Below are positions 1 to 6,597 of a stretch of 14,719 nucleotides of DNA, piece by piece (within the stretch, counting starts at the first letter, position 1; every line of letters starts with the position of its first letter). Source of the DNA: an uncultured Bacilli bacterium (GTDB taxonomy: Bacteria; Bacillota_I; Bacilli_A; RF39; UBA660). The position numbers and the translations under genes were made by a program. The stretch covers positions 1 to 14,719 of the forward strand of contig CAKPFD010000017.1 in assembly GCA_934149515.1 (NCBI GenBank). The letters run 5' to 3'. The notes below the pieces were generated by a model, which ran no database searches, had not been told where the DNA came from, and saw only the letters and a program-made list of their open reading frames with translations.

Positions 1-72
1 GGGCTGTTAGGGATTCGAACCCTAGACCCACTGATTAAGAGTCAGTTGCTCTACCAACTGAGCTAACAGCCC
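1..72 (-). tRNA. tRNA-Lys (anticodon CTT), 3' end cut by window edge
   Basis: Read on the minus strand this folds as a full cloverleaf. The acceptor stem pairs GGGCTGT with ACAGCCC. The D arm is GCTCAGTTGGTAGAGC. The anticodon stem ACTGA/TCAGT encloses loop CTCTTAA, so the anticodon is CTT and reads AAG lysine codons. The T arm contains TTCGAAT. The discriminator base and any encoded CCA lie before position 1. A promoter sits just upstream at 94-122. Confidence 0.95.
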
Positions 73-93
73 ATAAACCCAAACCACAAAACA

Positions 94-122
94 AGTATAG
101 CATAGATTTTGGAAAATGAAAA
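94..122 (-). promoter_or_regulatory. Promoter of tRNA-Lys
   Basis: On the minus strand there is a -10 box TATACT (94-99), preceded by TGC as in extended -10 promoters. A weak -35 box TTTTCA (117-122) lies 17 bases upstream. The predicted start is about 15 bases before the mature tRNA 5' end at 72, which is a normal leader length. Confidence 0.6.
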
Positions 123-151
123 GAGCAATTTAAAAAAATCCGGGGCGAAAA

Positions 152-967
152 TCAGAAAGGAATTTTCTCATAATCTTTAACTCTTTTTACTAAGTAAAAA
201 TGAAAAAACAAGAAAACAACAAATAAAACTAATAACACAGCACCAATTTTATATAAATCAGTAAATAAAACCTGTAAAATGGCTTGAGTGGTATTCCATT
301 GACTAGAAGTAAAAACTTTCACAACACTACGAATAAGAAGACAACTAAGAAAAATAGAAATAGAACTCATAAAACTAATCCAAGCAAAGTATTGACAAAA
401 GCATTTTTCTTTCCAATTCATAGCAATAATACCAACTAAAGTAAAGAAAAATAAACACCAAATAAGCCTTTTTACCATAGCATAAGAGGCAGGATGAACA
501 AAATTGAAAATCGTCTTTATCATCTTTGTTTCTTGATTGTTTTCAAAAGTGGAAATCACATTTTCTATTTTGGTAGTTAACTGCGTTTCTAAGTCAATTA
601 ACGAAGAATTAGATAAAGATAAAGAATATTTGGTAGAAACTTGATATAAAAAAGAATGTACTAATGACTCAATTGTCTGATGATTAGCACTATGATTCAA
701 AATGTTTTTTTCCAGATCGGCAAAAAACTGACTTGCTTCCTTAGAAGCTAAAACATCTTGAACATTTTCTTGTGTTAACGAATATTGCTTTACCTCTTGA
801 TATATCTTTTTTAACAAAAAATCATCATCTTCTTTACTAACAGCAACATAAGAAACTTGCTGAAAAAAATTAGAAGACGTTGTTTTATCAAAACAAATTA
901 AAATAATTTCGTAAAATAAAAGTAAAAAAGCAAAAAATGCTAACAAATAAGATAGTAATTTTTTCAA
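152..967 (-). CDS. Putative four-helix membrane protein, function unknown
   Basis: I do not recognise this 271-residue protein. It begins with a TTG codon (965-967), chosen because GAGGTG lies seven bases upstream (975-980) and an extended -10 promoter precedes it. Residues 4-26 form a hydrophobic N-terminal helix without a lipobox or clear cleavage site, so it is probably an anchor. Residues 27-165 are polar, helix-rich and probably outside the membrane. Three more hydrophobic helices follow at about 167-184, 192-214 and 239-260, then a short basic tail. It is transcribed divergently from the P-type ATPase across a 106-base gap. It ends in TGA, which shows that TGA is a stop codon in this genome. 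The topology of one helix, a large outer domain and three helices suits a sensor or an envelope accessory protein, but no motif identifies a role. Confidence 0.75.
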   Translation of the reverse strand: MKKLLSYLLAFFAFLLLFYEIILICFDKTTSSNFFQQVSYVAVSKEDDDFLLKKIYQEVKQYSLTQENVQDVLASKEASQFFADLEKNILNHSANHQTIESLVHSFLYQVSTKYSLSLSNSSLIDLETQLTTKIENVISTFENNQETKMIKTIFNFVHPASYAMVKRLIWCLFFFTLVGIIAMNWKEKCFCQYFAWISFMSSISIFLSCLLIRSVVKVFTSSQWNTTQAILQVLFTDLYKIGAVLLVLFVVFLFFHFYLVKRVKDYEKIPF

Positions 968-988
968 TTTAGAACACCTCTAGAACAT

Positions 989-1017
989 ATTATAACATTT
1001 TTTAAGAAGCCTATCTA
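989..1017 (-). promoter_or_regulatory. Extended -10 promoter for the 271-residue membrane protein
   Basis: On the minus strand TATAAT (989-994) is preceded by TGT, giving an extended -10 element. The -35 position (1012-1017, TAGATA) is poor. The expected start leaves a leader of about 15 bases that just contains the GAGGTG ribosome site. Confidence 0.5.
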
Positions 1018-1041
1018 TACACTTTCGATCTGTGCTATAAT
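1013..1041 (+). promoter_or_regulatory. Extended -10 promoter for the P-type ATPase
   Basis: TATAAT at 1036-1041 is preceded by TGC, giving an extended -10 element. The -35 region (1013-1018, ATCTAT) is weak. It overlaps the -35 region of the divergent promoter at 989-1017, so the two promoters are nearly back to back. Confidence 0.55.
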
Positions 1042-1073
1042 AGCAACAAGGAAAGGGAAAAGGAGGTATCACT

Positions 1074-3419
1074 GTGGCAGAAAGATTTCAACCAGACTAT
1101 AAAAGTGGCCTAACTAAAGAACAAGTAGAAAAAAGAAACCAAGAAAATCTTGTAAATTTTAATACCAACGTTAAAACAAAAAGCACAAAACAAATTATTC
1201 AAGAAAATGTAATAACATTATTTAATGTAATCAATTTTATCTTAGCTATTGCTGTTATGTTAGTTGGTTCTTATAAAAATGTAACATTCATTGTCATTAT
1301 TATCCTAAATACATTGATCAGTACATTTCAAGAACTTCACTCTAAACATGTCATCGATAAATTATCTGTAATTTCTCAAAAGAAAATAAAAGTAATAAGA
1401 GAACAACAACTAGAAGAAATAGCACCAGATGAAATTGTTTTAGATGATATTTTGCAACTTGAATTAGGAGATCAAATTATTACTGATTCTAAGATTCAAC
1501 ATGGTAAAGTATTAGTAGATGAATCTTTTATAACAGGAGAGCAAGAACCATTAGAAAAAAAAGAAGGAGATATGATTTTATCCGGTAGTTTTATTGTCAG
1601 TGGTACTTGCTATGCGAAAGTAGAACATATTGGCTATGATAACTATACAGCGAAAATCACAAGTGATACCAAATATATTAAACCAGTTTCCTCCGAAATT
1701 ATGCGTTCCTTAAACAAAATAGTAAAAACCATTTCCTTTATTATCGTACCACTAGGTATTTTACTCTTTGCAAGACAATTATTTTTAAAAGACAATACCA
1801 TTCAAAATGCCGTAGTAAATACAGTAGCAGCTTTGATTGGAATGATACCAGAAGGATTGGTATTATTGACAAGCACCGTCTTTGCTGTATCTATTATTCG
1901 CCTATCCAAGCATAAAGTGTTAGTACAAGATTTATATTGCATAGAAACCTTGGCAAGAGTTGATGTCATCTGTTTAGATAAAACAGGTACAATTACTGAA
2001 GGAATGATGGAAGTAGAAGATGTCATACCAACCACATCCATAACCAAAAACGAAATAGGAACGATTATAGGATCAATGATGGCTTCGATTAACGATAATA
2101 ATCCAACCGCCAAAGCTTTAAAAAATAGCTATTATAGTAGGCCATTTTCCAATGTAAAAGAAACAATTTCTTTTTCTTCTATTAAAAAGTATTCAGGCAT
2201 CATACTAGAAGATAAAACTAGTTATTTATTAGGAGCACCAGAATTTGTTCTAGAAGATAAAGGAAAATCACAGCAAGAATTATTGGATAAATTAACAGCC
2301 AAAGGAAGAGTAATTGTCTTAGCAAAAGGAAAGCTTCAAGGAAAACAAATCACAAACAAAACTGCTTTAGGATTCATTGTTTTACAAGATAAAATCAGAA
2401 AAGAAGCCAAAGACACCTTACACTTTTTCCAAGAACAAGGAGTTAAAGTAAAAATCATTTCAGGAGATAATAGTAAAACTGTTCAAATGATTGCAGAAAG
2501 AGCTGGTATTAAGAATCATTTAAAAGCAATTGACATGTCGACAGTAAAAGAAGAAGAAATCAAAGAGTTAGTAGAAAAATATGATATCTTCGGTCGAGTA
2601 AAACCAGATCAAAAACACTTATTAATTAAAGCTTTAAAAGAAAAAGGACATACTGTTGCTATGACGGGTGATGGTGTAAACGATTGTTTAGCCTTAAAAG
2701 AAGCAGACTGTTCCATTGCGATGGCCAGTGGTACAGATGCTGCAAGAAGTGTTTCGCAATTGATTTTGTTAGATTCCAATTTTGCTTCTATGCCTAAAAT
2801 AGTAGCAGAGGGTAGGAGAAGTATTAATAACCTAGAACGTTCAGCATCACTTTTTCTAGTAAAAACCATTTATGCTGGCTTATTAGCTTTTATCTTCCTT
2901 TTTATTGAAATGCCATATCCTTTCATACCAATCCAACTAACGCTAACAAGTGTTTTAACCATTGGAATTCCATCTTTTGTATTAGCACTAGAACCAAATC
3001 ATGATAGAGTAAAAGGAAGCTTCTTAAAAAACGTTTTAAAAAAAGCAGCACCACCAGCATTTGTTATTATTAGTAATATCATTTTAATTTGTCTTGCTAG
3101 TTCAGTTTTTCATCTAAGTTATGCAAAAACTTCAACACTATGTTTGACTCTAACTGGCTATACTTCATTTATATTATTATATAAAATCTGTCAACCATTT
3201 AATCGCTTACGCTTTTTCCTATTTATTTTTATGTTTTATACCTTTATTTATGCAGTATTCAATTTAACAACGTTATTTTCTATTTCTTATTTTAATAATG
3301 TCATGGTAGCAATAACCTTTGTATTGACATTTTTATCTCACCAGTTATATGTATACTTTGAAAAGACAATGAACATATTATTAAGTAAGAAGCATTTTTT
3401 CAGGAAAATAAATGAGTAA
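1074..3419 (+). CDS. P-type cation-transporting ATPase, CtpE/CaxP type
   Basis: This is a complete 781-residue P-type ATPase, an ATP-driven cation pump of the cytoplasmic membrane. It starts at GTG (1074), seven bases after AGGAGG. Visible motifs, in order, are the actuator loop TGE (154-156), the membrane motif PEGL (259-262), the phosphorylation motif DKTGT with Asp302 as phospho-acceptor, GAPE (387-390) in the nucleotide-binding domain, and TGDGVND (531-537) in the hinge. Hydrophobic helices flank the actuator domain and about six more follow the catalytic core. The N-terminal heavy-metal-binding domain and the CPC motif of copper or zinc pumps are absent. The order GMIPEGLVLLTS before the phosphorylation site and the overall size match CtpE of mycobacteria and CaxP of streptococci, which are linked to calcium. 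Calcium is therefore the best guess for the substrate, but specificity cannot be read directly. It is a single-gene unit with its own promoter. Confidence 0.93.
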   Translation: MAERFQPDYKSGLTKEQVEKRNQENLVNFNTNVKTKSTKQIIQENVITLFNVINFILAIAVMLVGSYKNVTFIVIIILNTLISTFQELHSKHVIDKLSVISQKKIKVIREQQLEEIAPDEIVLDDILQLELGDQIITDSKIQHGKVLVDESFITGEQEPLEKKEGDMILSGSFIVSGTCYAKVEHIGYDNYTAKITSDTKYIKPVSSEIMRSLNKIVKTISFIIVPLGILLFARQLFLKDNTIQNAVVNTVAALIGMIPEGLVLLTSTVFAVSIIRLSKHKVLVQDLYCIETLARVDVICLDKTGTITEGMMEVEDVIPTTSITKNEIGTIIGSMMASINDNNPTAKALKNSYYSRPFSNVKETISFSSIKKYSGIILEDKTSYLLGAPEFVLEDKGKSQQELLDKLTAKGRVIVLAKGKLQGKQITNKTALGFIVLQDKIRKEAKDTLHFFQEQGVKVKIISGDNSKTVQMIAERAGIKNHLKAIDMSTVKEEEIKELVEKYDIFGRVKPDQKHLLIKALKEKGHTVAMTGDGVNDCLALKEADCSIAMASGTDAARSVSQLILLDSNFASMPKIVAEGRRSINNLERSASLFLVKTIYAGLLAFIFLFIEMPYPFIPIQLTLTSVLTIGIPSFVLALEPNHDRVKGSFLKNVLKKAAPPAFVIISNIILICLASSVFHLSYAKTSTLCLTLTGYTSFILLYKICQPFNRLRFFLFIFMFYTFIYAVFNLTTLFSISYFNNVMVAITFVLTFLSHQLYVYFEKTMNILLSKKHFFRKINE

Positions 3420-3434
3420 TTTATTCTTATAATC

Positions 3435-3463
3435 TTGACAAGCATTCACATTTCCTGTAGTAT
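3435..3463 (+). promoter_or_regulatory. Promoter of tRNA-Ser, overlapped by an inverted repeat
   Basis: A perfect -35 box TTGACA (3435-3440) is followed 17 bases later by a weaker -10 box TAGTAT (3458-3463). The 8-base arms AAGCATTC (3440-3447) and GAATGCTT (3473-3480) form an inverted repeat that brackets the -10 region. Confidence 0.65.
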
Positions 3464-3480
3464 TATAAGTGCGAATGCTT
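3440..3480. repeat. Inverted repeat spanning the tRNA-Ser promoter
   Basis: AAGCATTC at 3440-3447 is mirrored exactly by GAATGCTT at 3473-3480, with 25 bases between. The left arm shares one base with the -35 box and the right arm ends just before the tRNA. It could be an operator, or a hairpin in the precursor leader could form only partly. Nothing identifies a binding protein. Confidence 0.55.
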
Positions 3481-3484
3481 ATTT

Positions 3485-3575
3485 GGAGACATACTCAAGA
3501 GGCTGAAGAGGCGTCCCTGCTAAGGATGTAGAGTGGGTAACTGCTGCGAGGGTTCAAATCCCTCTGTCTCCGCCA
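3485..3575 (+). tRNA. tRNA-Ser (anticodon GCT)
   Basis: This is a class II tRNA of 91 bases including an encoded CCA (3573-3575). Acceptor arms GGAGACA and TGTCTCC pair perfectly. The anticodon loop CTGCTAA gives GCT, reading AGC and AGU serine codons. A long variable arm and the T loop TTCAAAT are present. Confidence 0.96.
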
Positions 3576-3584
3576 TTTGTAATT

Positions 3585-3612
3585 AAAAGCTTTTTTAAGC
3601 TTTTTTCTTTTT
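3585..3612 (+). terminator. Rho-independent terminator after tRNA-Ser
   Basis: AAAAGCTT (3585-3592), a TTTT loop and AAGCTTTT (3597-3604) form an 8-base stem that runs into a T-rich tail. Confidence 0.65.
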
Positions 3613-3621
3613 GCAATAAAT

Positions 3622-3648
3622 AAAAAAAGTAGATATTTGTCTACTTTC
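3622..3648 (-). terminator. Terminator of the 255-residue membrane protein gene
   Basis: Stem AAAGTAGA/TCTACTTT (3640-3647 and 3626-3633) with a six-base loop is followed on the minus strand by a run of T. The hairpin includes the gene's own TAG stop codon (3641-3643), so there is almost no 3' untranslated region. Confidence 0.8.
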
Positions 3649-4408
3649 CTAATGTTAAATTTTCTTTTTGCATTGGTGCACTTTTTAAAGCTCCATCTTC
3701 TGTCAAAACAATATTTTTTTGGCTTAATTGAATTGCCTCTTTTAATATACTATTTGCTCGATAACTAAAATCAGTCATATTTTCATTTTCATCTGCATAT
3801 TTAATCTGATGGATGTCATTATATAAATCTTTAAAATCACTACCTTGCAAATCATAAGTGTGATATTCACACTTAGCATATGGATAAGCATTAGTATCTC
3901 CACCAGAAGGATCATGGTAATGAAGACTTACATTTTTCTCACCAGTAACGTTTTGTATTTTAATAGCCGCACTTTTTTCCATAGCATATATTAAATCCTT
4001 AGTGGATGCTACATAATTTACTCGATTTTCATCACTATCATTTACAATATACTGATTATTTGCAATACAATAATCAACAACAGCATCAGATAATACCTTA
4101 CCACCATTTTTTTCAATATCTTGCAATGAAACACCATAGACATCTTCTATTTGTTCTTCTACTTCACTTGCCATGGTAGCATGAATAGGTGCTTGTTGAA
4201 AGCTATTCCATTGGCGAAATATAGCAACACCCTTACTAGCAATAAGAACAGAAGTTGCTACAGCAGCCAATCTTAGACAAGCTTTTCTTGCTTTTGCTTG
4301 TTTTCTTGCCTTTTTAATATTATCTTTTCTTATATCAAGATTGCTAATGGAACCACTATCATTTCTTCTTTGCTCTTGATATCTTGGATTATATTGTTCT
4401 CTTTCCAT
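3641..4408 (-). CDS. Putative single-pass membrane protein, function unknown
   Basis: I do not recognise this 255-residue protein. The ATG at 4406-4408 is preceded by GGAGAC (4415-4420), which supports the start. The first 42 residues are polar and then very basic (lysine, arginine and alanine rich around 30-45). Residues about 44-64 form one hydrophobic helix, and the remaining 190 residues are polar and acidic. By the positive-inside rule the basic N-terminus is cytoplasmic and the C-terminal domain is outside. That domain contains a histidine- and aromatic-rich stretch (around HYHDPSGGD and CEYHTYDL) with no catalytic motif I know. It is a single-gene unit with its own terminator. Its promoter overlaps the terminator of the tRNA operon upstream. 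A surface or forespore-membrane role is possible but unsupported. Confidence 0.72.
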   Translation of the reverse strand: MEREQYNPRYQEQRRNDSGSISNLDIRKDNIKKARKQAKARKACLRLAAVATSVLIASKGVAIFRQWNSFQQAPIHATMASEVEEQIEDVYGVSLQDIEKNGGKVLSDAVVDYCIANNQYIVNDSDENRVNYVASTKDLIYAMEKSAAIKIQNVTGEKNVSLHYHDPSGGDTNAYPYAKCEYHTYDLQGSDFKDLYNDIHQIKYADENENMTDFSYRANSILKEAIQLSQKNIVLTEDGALKSAPMQKENLTLGK

Positions 4409-4436
4409 TTTATTGTCTCCTATCTTTATTAACTTT

Positions 4437-4465
4437 ATTATAAAAGAAAACTCTTCATTTGTGAA
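4437..4465 (-). promoter_or_regulatory. Promoter of the 255-residue membrane protein gene
   Basis: On the minus strand TTCACA (4460-4465, one mismatch to TTGACA) and a perfect TATAAT (4437-4442) are 17 bases apart. The -35 box lies within the loop and stem of the preceding tRNA terminator. Confidence 0.65.
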
Positions 4466-4470
4466 GAGTT
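4445..4470 (-). terminator. Terminator of the Ile-Asn-Glu tRNA operon
   Basis: On the minus strand AACTCTTCA (4462-4470), a four-base loop and TGAAGAGTT (4449-4457) form a perfect 9-base stem followed by TTCTTTTA. It lies 13 bases downstream of tRNA-Glu. Confidence 0.82.
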
Positions 4471-4482
4471 TAAATACTAAAA

Positions 4483-4559
4483 TGGTGACCAGTACGGAAT
4501 TCGAATCCGTGAATGCTGCCGTGAAAGGGCAGTGTGTTAAGCCACTTCACCAACTGGCC
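4483..4559 (-). tRNA. tRNA-Glu (anticodon TTC)
   Basis: This 77-base tRNA includes an encoded CCA. Acceptor arms GGCCAGT and ACTGGTC pair with one G-U. The anticodon stem CTGCC/GGCAG encloses CTTTCAC, so the anticodon is TTC for glutamate. The T loop is TTCGAAT. It is the last gene of the three-tRNA operon. Confidence 0.96.
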
Positions 4560-4567
4560 AAAAAAAA

Positions 4568-4644
4568 TGGCGCCTCAACTAGGACTTGAACCTAGGACCC
4601 CTTGATTAACAGTCAAGTGCTCTAACCAACTGAGCTATTGAGGC
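4568..4644 (-). tRNA. tRNA-Asn (anticodon GTT)
   Basis: This 77-base tRNA has encoded CCA. Acceptor arms GCCTCAA and TTGAGGC are perfect. The anticodon stem CTTGA/TCAAG encloses CTGTTAA, giving GTT for asparagine. It lies eight bases from tRNA-Glu and eight from tRNA-Ile. Confidence 0.97.
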
Positions 4645-4652
4645 AAATACAA

Positions 4653-4729
4653 TGGTGGGCCTGACAGGACTTGAACCTGTGACCCCTCGCTTATCAAGCG
4701 AGTGCTCTAACCAACTGAGCTACAAGCCC
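4653..4729 (-). tRNA. tRNA-Ile (anticodon GAT)
   Basis: This 77-base tRNA has encoded CCA. Acceptor arms GGGCTTG and CAGGCCC pair with one G-U. The anticodon stem CTCGC/GCGAG encloses TTGATAA, giving GAT for isoleucine. It is the promoter-proximal gene of the operon. No 16S or 23S gene accompanies it, although tRNA-Ile(GAT) is often in rRNA spacers. Confidence 0.97.
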
Positions 4730-4754
4730 ATTGCTTTTTACTAAGACAGTTATC

Positions 4755-4783
4755 ATTGTACAATATTTCTTGTTAAATTGCAA
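4755..4783 (-). promoter_or_regulatory. Promoter of the Ile-Asn-Glu tRNA operon
   Basis: On the minus strand TTGCAA (4778-4783) and TACAAT (4755-4760) are separated by exactly 17 bases. The start would fall about 20 bases before tRNA-Ile. The rest of the 4730-4949 gap holds the divergent promoter at 4898-4926 and an inverted repeat. Confidence 0.7.
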
Positions 4784-4796
4784 GTTGTTTTTTAAT

Positions 4797-4872
4797 TTTT
4801 TTCGTAACTGCAAGATTAGAATAACAAATAATAAACACTAAATCAAGTATTTTTTTAAATTTTACGAAAAAA
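4797..4872. repeat. 11-base inverted repeat between divergent promoters
   Basis: TTTTTTCGTAA (4797-4807) and TTACGAAAAAA (4862-4872) are exact reverse complements separated by 54 bases. They lie between the tRNA operon promoter and the RluA-type gene promoter. The loop is long for a terminator, so it may be a pair of protein sites or chance in AT-rich DNA. Confidence 0.4.
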
Positions 4873-4897
4873 TATTGCAATCACTAAAATATTAACA

Positions 4898-4926
4898 TTG
4901 AAAACCATTTCTAAAATCGCTATAAT
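4898..4926 (+). promoter_or_regulatory. Promoter of the RluA-type pseudouridine synthase gene
   Basis: TTGAAA (4898-4903) and a perfect TATAAT (4921-4926) are separated by 17 bases. The start codon follows 23 bases after the -10 box. Confidence 0.78.
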
Positions 4927-4949
4927 AATAAAAAGCGAAAGGAGATATC

Positions 4950-5804
4950 ATGCAAAAAGAAGCGACAAAGGATGCAACCTTACAAGAAACATTAATCATT
5001 TTATTTCAAGACATATCTCATAAAAAAATAAAAAACTATTTAAAAGGCCATGCAGTTATGGTAAATTCCAAAATAATAACCAAATATGATTACAAAGTAC
5101 AAAAAGGCGACACTATTACAATTATAAAAGACAATAAAACTCATAAGTTTAGCCCATTACCAATTTTATATGAAGATAAAGAATTTCTAGTTATTGAAAA
5201 ACCAGCCGGACTTTTATCCATTGCTACAGATAAAGAAAAAGAAAAAACAGCTTATCATAGTATGCGAGAATTTATTAAAAGAAGAGGTAGAAACGAAAAA
5301 ATTTTTATTCTGCATCGCTTAGATAAAGATACATCAGGTATTTTAGTGTTTGTAAAAAATGAAACATTAAAACAGCAATTACAAAACAATTGGAACAATC
5401 TAGTCAAAAAAAGAGAGTATATCGCCGTTGTCGAAGGAAAAATGGATAGCATTTCTCATTATACTTGCTATTTAAAAGAAGACAAAAACCATTTCGTTCA
5501 TGTTACTAACAATGAAAAAGAAGGCAAAAAAGCAATCACTTCATTCGAAGTAGTAAAACAAACAAAACCATATACCATTCTAAAAGTAAGCTTAAAAACA
5601 GGCAGGAAAAACCAAATTAGAGTTGTATTAAACCATCTATCTCATCCTATTATCGGAGATAAAAAATATGGAACCAAAACCAAAGGTAAACTATTACTCC
5701 ATGCCTCAACTTTACAATTTCAACACCCTACAACTGGAAAAATCTTTGAATTCCAAAGCAAACTTCCTAACTATTTTCAACCCTATATAAAAGGAAAAAA
5801 TTAG
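4950..5804 (+). CDS. RluA-family RNA pseudouridine synthase
   Basis: This 284-residue enzyme converts specific uridines in RNA, usually 23S rRNA, to pseudouridine. The ATG at 4950 follows AAAGGAGAT. Residues about 15-60 resemble an S4 RNA-binding domain (KIKNYLKGHAV through VQKGDTITI). The catalytic domain follows, with the family signature HRLDKDTSG at 122-130, in which Asp125 is the catalytic aspartate. Further family features are the IEKPAGL stretch near residue 80 and the late LKTGRKNQIRVVLNHL and HPIIGDKKYG motifs. Length is near the usual 290-300. Several paralogues of this family exist in Firmicutes (YlyB, YhcT and YjbO in B. subtilis), and the target uridine cannot be read from the sequence. 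It has its own promoter. No terminator separates it from the thioredoxin-like gene 49 bases downstream, so some read-through is likely. Confidence 0.93.
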   Translation: MQKEATKDATLQETLIILFQDISHKKIKNYLKGHAVMVNSKIITKYDYKVQKGDTITIIKDNKTHKFSPLPILYEDKEFLVIEKPAGLLSIATDKEKEKTAYHSMREFIKRRGRNEKIFILHRLDKDTSGILVFVKNETLKQQLQNNWNNLVKKREYIAVVEGKMDSISHYTCYLKEDKNHFVHVTNNEKEGKKAITSFEVVKQTKPYTILKVSLKTGRKNQIRVVLNHLSHPIIGDKKYGTKTKGKLLLHASTLQFQHPTTGKIFEFQSKLPNYFQPYIKGKN

Positions 5805-5805
5805 G

Positions 5806-5834
5806 TTGCAGGAATAAAAAAAGTACTTTATACT
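5806..5834 (+). promoter_or_regulatory. Promoter of the thioredoxin-like gene
   Basis: TTGCAG (5806-5811) and TATACT (5829-5834) are separated by 17 bases, immediately after the upstream stop codon. AGAGGT at 5841-5846 is the ribosome site. Confidence 0.65.
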
Positions 5835-5853
5835 GATAAAAGAGGTAGAAAAT

Positions 5854-6552
5854 ATGAAATCAAAAATAAAGACAATAATTATCATTTTATTATTACTTGT
5901 ATTAGGAATTGGTATTTTTCTTATTTATCAAGAAAAAACCACGAAAACAAATCCCGATGGTAAAAAATTTAAAGAAGAATATGAATCTTTGAATCAAAAG
6001 AAAACAAAAACTGGCAAGACCTACTTATCACTAACCATTGATGAAGATAATCCAATAACGTATATTGATACTAGTGAAGCCATTGATATTTTAGAAAATC
6101 AAACTGCTATCATTTACTTTGGATTCCCAGAATGTCCATGGTGCCGTAATTTAGTACCGGTTTTATTAGAAAGTATAAAAGATACAGAATATCAAAATAT
6201 TTATTACTGTAATGCCCTAAAAGAACGAGATATAAAAACGTTAGATGACAATGGTAATATTATTACAGAACAAGAAGGTAGTGATAATTACTATAAAATA
6301 GTAGATATTTTAAAAGACAAGTTAGATACTTATGATGGCTTAAATGACGATAGTATCAAACGATTATACTTCCCAACCGTTGTTTTTGTTAAAGATGGCA
6401 AAATCGAAAAAGTAAAAAGTGGTACTGTAGAAAGTCAAAAAGATCCCTACAAAGCTTTAACCAAAAGTCAAAAGAAAGAATTAAAACAAGAATTAGAAGA
6501 AGCTATTTTAAATTTACAAGATAATACTTGTAATGATGATAGTAAATGTTAA
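5854..6552 (+). CDS. Membrane-anchored thioredoxin-like protein (CPWC)
   Basis: This 232-residue protein has one N-terminal hydrophobic helix (about 7-25, no lipobox cysteine) that should anchor it with the rest outside the cell. A thioredoxin-fold domain follows. The strand IIYFGFPE leads into the redox motif CPWC (Cys94-Cys97), and FPT at 173-175 supplies the cis-proline (Pro174) opposite the active site. The insertion between these is longer than in thioredoxin itself. The arrangement resembles the PedC/BrcD-type accessory thioredoxins of Gram-positive bacteria, which act on extracytoplasmic disulfides, but no bacteriocin genes are nearby. The tail holds two further cysteines (226 and 232, the last residue), which could form a disulfide with each other or with the active site. 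The ATG is supported by AGAGGT seven bases upstream. Confidence 0.85.
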   Translation: MKSKIKTIIIILLLLVLGIGIFLIYQEKTTKTNPDGKKFKEEYESLNQKKTKTGKTYLSLTIDEDNPITYIDTSEAIDILENQTAIIYFGFPECPWCRNLVPVLLESIKDTEYQNIYYCNALKERDIKTLDDNGNIITEQEGSDNYYKIVDILKDKLDTYDGLNDDSIKRLYFPTVVFVKDGKIEKVKSGTVESQKDPYKALTKSQKKELKQELEEAILNLQDNTCNDDSKC

Positions 6553-6555
6553 GAA

Positions 6556-6597
6556 AAAACATCTCCTAGCAACAAAAAAGGGGATGTTTTATTTTAG
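6556..6597. terminator. Bidirectional terminator between the thioredoxin-like gene and sigG
   Basis: AAAACATCTCC (6556-6566) pairs with GGGGATGTTTT (6580-6590) with one G-U. It is T-rich on both outgoing sides. It lies directly after the plus-strand stop (6552) and overlaps the sigG stop (6589-6591). Confidence 0.85.

Noticed and set aside
1802..2869. Two minus-strand frames inside the P-type ATPase gene (1802-2113 and 2609-2869)
   Set aside because: They are antisense to conserved catalytic segments of the ATPase, and no ribosome site or promoter was found for either.
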